DNA from: an uncultured Eubacteriales bacterium
GTDB lineage: Bacteria; Bacillota; Clostridia; UMGS1810
Direction of reading: 5' to 3'
Assembly (NCBI GenBank): GCA_902493665.1
Contig: CABUQL010000041.1
Location: 1-8,197, forward strand
DNA length: 8,197 bases
Under the pieces are notes generated by a model. That model saw nothing but the letters and a program-made list of their open reading frames with translations, did no database searches and had not been told where the DNA came from. The first letter of the stretch is position 1. Every line of letters begins with the position of its first letter. A program made the translations under genes and the position numbers. Shown piece by piece: positions 1-4,984 of this stretch.

Positions 1-1
1 G

Positions 2-1606
2 TCGGAAAGCGGTCAGTATTATTGCTATGTTGAAGCGCTTCTTGACGGTTATGTAATAAGATTCTTTACGGATAAAGCAACGGTTTCAATCAGCAAAAAA
101 CCTATAACCGTAAAGGCTTCCGACAGCAGTAAGGTGTATGATGCAAAGCCTCTTTCAACAAACGAAGCAGAGCTTGCAGATCAAACCTCATTAGCTGAAG
201 GTCACACAATGTCTGCCGTTATGACAGCTGAGAGCAGTATAACAAACGTCGGAAATACGGCAAACAAAATAGATAAAGTTACTGTTTTAGAAAGTGAAAA
301 CCTTGATGTAACACAAAACTATGAAATTTCAAAGCAAAGCGGTACATTAAGCGTTACACCGCTCACGCTTACGGTTGGTGCAAAAGATGTAAGCGTAAGT
401 GTTAATTCATCGCTTGACGAAAGCAGTTTATATCAAATAAGCGGTATGCTTCAAAAAGAGAGACTTTCTCTTGCAAATATCACCGTTACGGCAAAAAATG
501 CAAATGATGAAGATGTTTCATTTGAAGACATAACCAAAAACATCGGAACATATAAGGTTACAATCAGCTATAACGGTTTTGAAGGCGAAGGCAGCAAAAA
601 CTATCAGGGAGACGGCACAATTACTTCTTTGGTTGACGTTACTAAGAAAAAAAGCGGCGGCAGCTCGGGCGGAGGTTCAAAAACACCGTCAACAAAATTA
701 ACGGCATATACTGTTAGTTTTGATACAGACGGCGCAGATAAAATCGAAAGCCAGAGCGTAAAAGAAGGAAATACGGCAAAAGAACCCACATCGCCCGAGA
801 AAGAGGGGTATACTTTTGACAGCTGGTATAGTGATAAAAATTTAACCGATAAATTTGATTTTACAGCTAAAATCACAAAAGACATTACCCTTTATGCAAA
901 ATGGGATGAAATTAAAAAGGCTGATGAAGAACCAGAAGATCTTCCGATTTCTGATCCCTCAAAAACGGGTGTTTCAAAACTTCTTGAGACAGAAAGACAT
1001 ATTAAATATTTGAACGGAAACGGCGATAATACATTTAAACCCGAAAGCAATATGACAAGAGCCGAAGCGGCGCAGATGTTTTATAATCTTTTGCTTAATA
1101 AGAATGCATCGGGCAATAGCAAATTTAACGATGTAAGCAAAGACGCATGGTACTGTGATGCGGTTAAAACGCTTGCCGGTATGGGCATTATAAACGGTGT
1201 CGGCGACGGTATGTTTAATCCCGACGGCGAAATAACAAGAGCGGAATTTGTTGCAATGACAATGCGATTTGTTAATATTGATGTAAACGGTTCAAAAGCT
1301 TTCTCGGATGTTTCAAAAGACCACTGGGCTGCAAAAAATATTTCAGATGCGGCTTATCTCGGATGGATTTCGGGAAATGACGACGGCACTTTCGGTCCTG
1401 ATAAATTCATTACACGTGCTGCTGTTGCAAAAATTGTCAACAATATGCTCGGCAGAAAAGCTGATATGAAATATGTAAGCGCGAATAAAGACAGTGTAAA
1501 ACTGTTTAGCGATGTTTCATCGTCGGCGTGGTATTATGAAGATGTTGTTGAGGCATCAAATGCTCACGGATACGAAAAAGCCGATGGTATTGAAATCTGG
1601 AAATAG
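2..1606 (+). CDS. SLH-domain cell-surface protein, 5' partial
   Basis: This is the C-terminal 534 residues of a larger exported protein. The frame is open from base 2, so the GTG at 134 is internal and not the start. Visible modules in order: an Ig-like end; an MBG-type repeat from about base 105 to 372 (VYDAKPL, ITNVGNTANK, NYEISKQSGTLSVTPL); a further beta-rich stretch to about 640; a Gly/Ser linker at 652-680; an InlB-type (Listeria-Bacteroides) repeat at about 707-910 ending YAKWDE; and three SLH modules at about 945-1105, 1120-1290 and 1300-1450 with motifs MTRAE, ITRAE and the weaker ITRAA. A last half-module (FSDVSSSAWYY) precedes the TAG stop. In this family SLH triplets bind pyruvylated secondary cell-wall polymers, so the protein is probably wall-anchored at its C-terminus with the MBG and InlB-type parts displayed outside. 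What it binds cannot be seen. The signal peptide lies outside the window. Confidence 0.93.
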   Translation, partial: SESGQYYCYVEALLDGYVIRFFTDKATVSISKKPITVKASDSSKVYDAKPLSTNEAELADQTSLAEGHTMSAVMTAESSITNVGNTANKIDKVTVLESENLDVTQNYEISKQSGTLSVTPLTLTVGAKDVSVSVNSSLDESSLYQISGMLQKERLSLANITVTAKNANDEDVSFEDITKNIGTYKVTISYNGFEGEGSKNYQGDGTITSLVDVTKKKSGGSSGGGSKTPSTKLTAYTVSFDTDGADKIESQSVKEGNTAKEPTSPEKEGYTFDSWYSDKNLTDKFDFTAKITKDITLYAKWDEIKKADEEPEDLPISDPSKTGVSKLLETERHIKYLNGNGDNTFKPESNMTRAEAAQMFYNLLLNKNASGNSKFNDVSKDAWYCDAVKTLAGMGIINGVGDGMFNPDGEITRAEFVAMTMRFVNIDVNGSKAFSDVSKDHWAAKNISDAAYLGWISGNDDGTFGPDKFITRAAVAKIVNNMLGRKADMKYVSANKDSVKLFSDVSSSAWYYEDVVEASNAHGYEKADGIEIWK

Positions 1607-1645
1607 TGCACCGGTTTTCGGAAAAATTCTAAAAAACTGTAATTT

Positions 1646-1690
1646 AAAAATCCTCTGCGGTATTTTATCTCGGAGGATTTTTTGTTTTTA
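1646..1690 (+). terminator. Intrinsic terminator of the SLH gene
   Basis: A perfect 10-bp stem pairs AAAAATCCTC (1646-1655) with GAGGATTTTT (1673-1682) across a 17-nt loop. It is followed by a T-rich run to 1689. It lies 40 nt after the SLH stop codon and is the natural end of that transcript. Confidence 0.85.
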
Positions 1691-2022
1691 TATCCCGGCT
1701 CAAATTATCAGATTGCTGATGATTATGTGGATTTGGTGTTGAAAAAATTTAAAAATGGCAAGGATTGAAAAGCTTGCAGAAATACTTGAATACTCGGCGG
1801 TCTACACCGACGCTCGTTATAAACTATGAAAGCTTTAAAAGTCTTTTGGATGCTGATAACGGCGTATCAAAGGTATTTGTAATGCAATCGCATCCAAGCC
1901 AATGGATTGACACAGAAAGCGGAAAAACCCAGCTCGAAGAAGCTATCAGATATGCACAGTCAAAAGACGTTATGTTTATGACTCCGCTGCAGTATTACAA
2001 TTACGAACTCTCTCTTAAATAA
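1691..2022 (+). pseudogene. Frameshifted remnant, possibly a polysaccharide-deacetylase-like C-terminus
   Basis: Protein-like sequence runs through three successive frames. The first is 1691-1766 (YPGSNYQIADDYVDLVLKKF, ending at TGA 1766-1768). The second is about 1755-1826 (RIEKLAEILEYSAVYTDARY, ending at TGA 1827-1829). The third is about 1795-2022 (NYESFKSLLDAD, VFVMQSHPSQWIDTES, VMFMTPLQYYNYEL, ending at TAA). Each stretch has the codon use of its neighbours, which suggests one ancestral gene with at least two small indels and a missing 5' end. The 85-codon frame from TTG at 1765 has no convincing ribosome binding site and begins with unlikely residues. The late SHPSQW and MFMTP strings resemble the last strands of polysaccharide-deacetylase-superfamily enzymes, but this is a weak impression. 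The alternative is a short real ORF of unknown function covering only the last part. Confidence 0.5.
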
Positions 2023-2031
2023 AATGTGCAA

Positions 2032-2054
2032 AGGCACTATAGATTTTAGTGCCT
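2032..2054. repeat. Small hairpin after the remnant
   Basis: AGGCACTA (2032-2039) pairs perfectly with TAGTGCCT (2047-2054) across a 7-nt loop. It has no T-run of its own, and the next bases already belong to the larger palindrome. It may be the decayed or auxiliary part of a tandem terminator. Confidence 0.55.
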
Positions 2055-2055
2055 C

Positions 2056-2097
2056 AACAAAAAAGAGTGTGTAAAATTTTACACACTCTTTTTTGTT
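2056..2097. terminator. Perfect 42-bp palindrome, bidirectional terminator
   Basis: Bases 2056-2097 equal their own reverse complement: AACAAAAAAGAGTGTGTAAAA followed by its exact complement. The GTGTGTAAAA/TTTTACACAC core is flanked by an A-run on one side and a T-run on the other, so on either strand the transcript forms a hairpin followed by U residues. It sits between convergent units, the remnant on + (ends 2022) and the DUF2500-like gene on - (ends 2115), and probably serves both. Confidence 0.85.
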
Positions 2098-2114
2098 ATA
2101 AAGATTTAATATTA

Positions 2115-2447
2115 TTATGAAAAATCAATAAGTTTGCTTCCCTTATATTTTAAAATTCCGCTTTGATTAATTATGTAGTTTTCATATGAAATTTCAGAAA
2201 CGTAAAATGCGATTTTTTTATTATCGCATAAAAATGTTACCGTAAACTTTTCTTCGGTTTTTAATGCGCCATTTTTGAAAAATCTTTTTACAAAAAATCT
2301 TTGCTTGTCGAAAACTGTTGCCTGACAGCTTTTTGTTTTTGAAAAACTGTTTTTATAAATACGTATTAAAACTCCGACGGCAATTATTATGCTTATCAGA
2401 ATAAATAAAATATTAACCGCATATCCTGTAAAATTTTCATATGCCAT
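2115..2447 (-). CDS. Small membrane-anchored protein, DUF2500-like
   Basis: The protein has 110 residues. An N-terminal hydrophobic segment at about residues 9-29 (NILFILISIIIAVGVLI) is a likely single membrane helix, followed by a basic patch (RIYKNSFSKTK). The rest is a small beta-rich domain. Its pattern FTVTFLCDNKKIAFYVSE, then SYENYI..QSGILKYKGSKLIDF, follows the layout of DUF2500 proteins (a YVTFE-like strand, then a G-L-x-Y-x-G-x-x-xxxF ending). I judge this by eye only. The function is unknown. The start is supported by a GGAG ribosome binding site about 8 nt upstream (minus-strand ACGGAGAATTTAAA then ATG). It starts 31 nt after the DUF4364 stop, whose gene has a nearly identical leader, so the two are probably cotranscribed. 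The reverse strand shows no competing gene. Confidence 0.75.
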   Translation of the reverse strand: MAYENFTGYAVNILFILISIIIAVGVLIRIYKNSFSKTKSCQATVFDKQRFFVKRFFKNGALKTEEKFTVTFLCDNKKIAFYVSEISYENYIINQSGILKYKGSKLIDFS

Positions 2448-2478
2448 TTTAAATTCTCCGTAAAAATTAAAAATAATT

Positions 2479-3006
2479 TTACTGCAGAAGTTCCGTTATT
2501 TTTTTGTAAATTTCTTCGCTGTTTTCTTTAAATTTTGATGCTATTGCGCTTGCCATTTTATAAGAGCCGACAGTGAGTTCAAGATTAAAAATTCTCTCAC
2601 CCAAATCGTTAATTTCGCATTGCACTCCGCATTCGCCCTTTTCGTTAATCTGAAACGCTTTTGCGCTTATCTGCATATTTTTAAACGACGCTCTGTTTAT
2701 TTCGTCAATTTTTTTTATGTATTTTTCGCGCAGGCTAAACGGAATGTCGTTGTAAAAAAACTTAATCGTGCTTTCGCCGAGATCCGTAAGCGAAAAGGCT
2801 TTGCTGCTGTCAATTTCATAAACATCAACATTTTTGCTTTCAACAAGCGAATGTGTTAAATGTCCCAGCTCAAAAAAATCTGTCTTTACAAAAGAGCAGA
2901 TTACTTCGCTTATAACTGACGGCGTTGCATCTGTTTTAAGATTTTTTACGACAAATAAAATCGAAAGTTTGAGTTCATATTCAGTCGGACGGTAAACAAA
3001 ATCCAT
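2479..3006 (-). CDS. DUF4364 family protein
   Basis: The protein has 175 residues, a usual length for DUF4364. It begins with a typical winged-helix-like segment (YELKLSILFVVKNL, then VISEVICSFVKTDFFELGHLTHSLVES, then a wing VDVYEIDSSKAFSLTDLGESTIKFF). It continues into a C-terminal alpha/beta part ending FNLELTVGSYKMASAIASKF. The family is widespread in Clostridia and is assumed to be transcriptional because of its PadR-like fold; no target is known. Its ribosome binding site is CGGAG (minus strand, 3015-3019), 8 nt before the ATG. The terminator-like RNA structure at 3030-3126 ends about 10 nt before this site. No promoter is recognisable in the short gap, so expression may depend on readthrough from the HPr-like gene. 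The DUF2500-like gene follows directly. Confidence 0.88.
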   Translation of the reverse strand: MDFVYRPTEYELKLSILFVVKNLKTDATPSVISEVICSFVKTDFFELGHLTHSLVESKNVDVYEIDSSKAFSLTDLGESTIKFFYNDIPFSLREKYIKKIDEINRASFKNMQISAKAFQINEKGECGVQCEINDLGERIFNLELTVGSYKMASAIASKFKENSEEIYKKITELLQ

Positions 3007-3029
3007 TTTTAAATCTCCGTAAATTTAAT

Positions 3030-3126
3030 AAATAAAAAACGGCCTTGGCACAAGAAACATAAGCATAATTTGCTCTTTTAATCCGCATTGGATTAAAGTT
3101 CCCGGTGTCTTTTAAGCCGTTTTGCA
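3030..3126 (-). ncRNA. Structured RNA with terminator stem, unidentified (attenuator or elaborate terminator)
   Basis: In minus-strand sense, four helices nest. The outer stem AAAACGGC (3123-3116) pairs with GCCGTTTT (3043-3036) and is followed by a T-run. A 12-position helix joins 3109-3098 to 3058-3047, with two mismatches and two G-U pairs. Inside it are two hairpins: 3097-3090/3084-3077 (8 bp, 5-nt loop) and 3074-3071/3065-3062 (4 bp). The two G-U pairs would be A-C mismatches if the plus strand were transcribed, which favours the minus strand. The element lies between the HPr-like stop and the DUF4364 ribosome binding site. It matches no riboswitch consensus I can recall. The simplest reading is the terminator of the HPr-like gene; a regulated attenuator of the DUF4364 operon is an inference. 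Confidence 0.5.
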
Positions 3127-3139
3127 GTCTGGCAATTTC

Positions 3140-3370
3140 TTACTCAGCCATAAAAGGTTTTAATTCTTTGATTAAATCGTCGCACGAATCGGAGTGAATA
3201 TCTGCCTTTATGGGTTTTGTAAGGTCAAGTGAGAAAATACCCATTATTGATTTTGCGTCAACAACGTATCTTCCCGATGTCAAATCGATTTCGTAATCGT
3301 ATTTGTTTACAATGTTAACAAAATTTTTAACATCGCCGATAGCGTTTAATCTAATATTAAATGTTGTCAT
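3140..3370 (-). CDS. HPr-like protein lacking the phosphorylatable histidine
   Basis: The protein has 76 residues. The stretch GRYVVDAKSIMGIFSLDL (about residues 33-50) matches the most conserved part of HPr phosphocarriers, including the serine region (Ser41 in AKSIMG) that HPr kinase recognises in Gram-positives. The N-terminal active-site segment, normally G-x-H-A-R-P, reads AIGDVKN: both the histidine that carries phosphate from enzyme I and the neighbouring arginine are absent. It therefore cannot act as an ordinary PTS carrier and is better seen as a regulatory or repurposed HPr fold. I chose the ATG at 3370 because GGGAGG stands 9 nt upstream; an ATG two codons earlier (3376) is only 3 nt from it. 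It is expressed from the promoter at 3407-3435, diverging from mtaB. Confidence 0.82.
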   Translation of the reverse strand: MTTFNIRLNAIGDVKNFVNIVNKYDYEIDLTSGRYVVDAKSIMGIFSLDLTKPIKADIHSDSCDDLIKELKPFMAE

Positions 3371-3406
3371 AATCATTTTCCTCCCATTTTTACTTTCTGT
3401 GACTAT

Positions 3407-3435
3407 ATAATACATTATTTGACAGTGTATGTCAA
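3407..3435 (-). promoter_or_regulatory. Promoter of the HPr-like gene
   Basis: On the minus strand, a consensus TTGACA (3435-3430) stands 17 bp from TATTAT (3412-3407). This is a near-ideal vegetative promoter, giving a leader of about 30 nt that contains the GGGAGG ribosome binding site. Confidence 0.8.
3419..3435. promoter_or_regulatory. Inverted repeat TTGACA-N5-TGTCAA over the -35 box
   Basis: Two perfect 6-bp arms (3419-3424 and 3430-3435) are separated by GTGTA. One arm is the -35 box of the HPr-like promoter itself, and the repeat extends into its spacer. A dimeric repressor bound here would block that promoter and sit 15 bp from the mtaB -35 box. It may also be a chance pairing of a -35 sequence. 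Confidence 0.35.
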
Positions 3436-3449
3436 TGCAAATTTACATA

Positions 3450-3478
3450 TTGAAAAAAAATTGTAACTAATGTATAAT
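3450..3478 (+). promoter_or_regulatory. Promoter of mtaB
   Basis: TTGAAA (3450-3455) and TATAAT (3473-3478) are spaced by exactly 17 bp, a near-consensus vegetative promoter. Transcription would start near 3485, about 30 nt before the TTG start. Its -35 box is 14 bp from that of the divergent HPr-like promoter. Confidence 0.8.
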
Positions 3479-3515
3479 ATAGTATAACAATTATAACAAA
3501 AAGGAATTGATAAAT

Positions 3516-4802
3516 TTGTCGAAAAAGGTAGCGTTTGCAACACTTGGCTGCAAAGTTAACAAATACGAAACCGAGGCTATGAGCGAAATGTTTAAAAAAC
3601 GCGGCTATGAAGTTGTCGGTTTTGATGAGATAAGCGATATATACGTTATAAACACATGCACGGTCACAAATATCGGCGACAGAAAATCACGCCAGATGAT
3701 ACGCCGCGCAAAACATAAAAATCCTCATTCAATTGTTGCGGTGACGGGGTGCTATGCTCAGGTTTCGCCCGAAGAGGTTAAAAAAATCGAAGGCGTAAAT
3801 TTGGTGCTCGGCACAAATGAGAGAAAGAATATTGTCGATTACGTTGAGAAATTAACCGAAAACGAGTTTTTCTCATCTGTTTCAGATATAAGAAAAATTA
3901 AAGATTTTGAGGATATGCCCATAGAAGATTTTGAAAAAATGAGCAAGGCATATATAAAAATAGAAGAGGGCTGCAATGAGTTTTGTTCATACTGCATTAT
4001 TCCTTACGCAAGAGGCCCTGTAAGAAGCAGAAGCATTTTAAGCATCGAAAAAGAGGCGAAAAGACTTTCCGATGCGGGTTTTAAAGAGGTTATTTTAACA
4101 GGTATTCAGGTTGCGTCATACGGAAAAGATTTGGACGGCTTAACGCTTGCAGATGTTATTGAACTTATTGCCGAAAAGACCGATATTGAAAGAATACGTC
4201 TTTCTTCGATAGAACCGCGTCTTTTGACGGATGAATTTATAGAAAGAATTAAAAATACGGGAAAAATCTGTCCGCATTTTCACATTTCTCTCCAGAGCGG
4301 CTGCGATGAAACTTTAAAGCGAATGAACAGAAAATACACAACAAAAGATTATCTTGAGGGTGTTAAAAGACTTCGCAAAAGCTTTGACAATCCCGCAATT
4401 ACAACTGATGTTATGGTCGGTTTTCCTGGTGAGGACGATACGGAATTTGAGAAATCAAGAAAATTTATGGAAACTGTCGGCTTTTCCGATGCACATGTTT
4501 TTGAATACTCAAACCGAAAAGGCACACGTGCCGATTTAATGGAAGGACAGGTCGCAAACGAGGTAAAAAATGTGCGCAGCGAAAAAATGCGCGCTGCCGT
4601 CCAAAAACTTAAAGAAGAGTATATGAAAAGCTTTGTGGGAAAAGAATTAAACGTGCTTTTCGAACAGGAAAAAGACGGATACTTTGAAGGGACATCGCAA
4701 AACTATATTCGTGTTTTGAAAAAATCCGATGAAGATTTAACGGGGAAAATCAAAAGCGTAAAAATTACAAAGTTTTGCAAAGAATATTTAGAAGGTATTT
4801 GA
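3516..4802 (+). CDS. mtaB: tRNA t6A37 methylthiotransferase MtaB
   Basis: This radical-SAM enzyme converts N6-threonylcarbamoyladenosine at position 37 of certain tRNAs to its 2-methylthio form, improving decoding. The 428-residue length is normal. The N-terminal UPF0004 domain shows the three cysteines for the auxiliary iron-sulfur cluster: Cys12 (GCKVNKYETE, the form typical of MtaB rather than MiaB), Cys48 (NTCTVTN) and Cys79 (TGCYAQ). The radical-SAM motif is Cys153-x3-Cys157-x2-Cys160, followed by IIPYARGPVRSR. The HISLQSG and TDVMVGFPGE motifs follow, and a TRAM RNA-binding domain closes the protein. I chose the TTG at 3516 because AAGGA stands 10 nt before it; the in-frame TTG at 3507 leaves only 1 nt. 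It ends in TGA at the expected place, showing that TGA is a stop here. Confidence 0.95.
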   Translation: MSKKVAFATLGCKVNKYETEAMSEMFKKRGYEVVGFDEISDIYVINTCTVTNIGDRKSRQMIRRAKHKNPHSIVAVTGCYAQVSPEEVKKIEGVNLVLGTNERKNIVDYVEKLTENEFFSSVSDIRKIKDFEDMPIEDFEKMSKAYIKIEEGCNEFCSYCIIPYARGPVRSRSILSIEKEAKRLSDAGFKEVILTGIQVASYGKDLDGLTLADVIELIAEKTDIERIRLSSIEPRLLTDEFIERIKNTGKICPHFHISLQSGCDETLKRMNRKYTTKDYLEGVKRLRKSFDNPAITTDVMVGFPGEDDTEFEKSRKFMETVGFSDAHVFEYSNRKGTRADLMEGQVANEVKNVRSEKMRAAVQKLKEEYMKSFVGKELNVLFEQEKDGYFEGTSQNYIRVLKKSDEDLTGKIKSVKITKFCKEYLEGI

Positions 4803-4804
4803 AT

Positions 4805-4849
4805 AAACACCGCTTTTACGGATAGAATTTTCGTAAAGGCGGTGTTTTT
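4805..4849 (+). terminator. mtaB terminator whose 3' arm holds a ribosome binding site
   Basis: A 16-bp stem pairs 4805-4820 with 4832-4847, broken only by one T-G wobble, with an 11-nt loop and a T-run 4845-4849. It begins 2 nt after the mtaB stop codon. The 3' arm includes AAAGGCGG (4835-4842), a good Shine-Dalgarno sequence 7 nt before the ATG at 4850, so the folded hairpin would hide it. The sequence supports both roles, termination for mtaB and control of the downstream ORF. Confidence 0.85.
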
Positions 4850-4984
4850 ATGTATAAAGATGTGATGCTTAAAATAAACAGGGAGCTTTTTTTAAACGGA
4901 AAAATATCGCGCGAGGTTTACGCAAGTGCTGAAAAAATTATTTTAAAAGAGGCAGAGTATGACAAAACATCAAGACAGGCTTAG
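4850..4984 (+). CDS. 44-residue SHOCT-like small protein upstream of the recombinase
   Basis: This short ORF encodes 44 residues ending in TAG. The central part LFLNGKISREVYASAEKII has the pattern of SHOCT-type short helical domains (L-x-x-x-G-x-I-S-x-E-x-Y-x-x-x-K). Small SHOCT-like ORFs are commonly found just before clostridial large serine recombinase genes. AAAGGCGG lies 7 nt before the ATG. It overlaps the recombinase start at 4959 by 26 nt in another frame, so the two are probably translationally coupled. It has no membrane segment or signal. Its pattern is also similar to a segment of the recombinase's own C-terminal helical region (LTENLISKEEFMSEKADI), so it may contact that part; this is inference. 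The function is unknown, and it could be a leader ORF only. Confidence 0.6.
   Translation: MYKDVMLKINRELFLNGKISREVYASAEKIILKEAEYDKTSRQA

Noticed and set aside
134..136. GTG at 134 as the start of the SLH protein
   Set aside because: The frame continues upstream to base 2 with sensible Ig-like residues, and there is no ribosome binding site before 134.
1512..1742. 76-codon plus-strand frame across the SLH gene end
   Set aside because: It overlaps the SLH coding end in another frame, runs through the terminator, and has no family features.
3030..3126. Known riboswitch class or tRNA-like RNA
   Set aside because: I could match none of the conserved cores I know (FMN, glycine, THF, ZTP, fluoride, guanidine), and the arms do not fit a tRNA cloverleaf.
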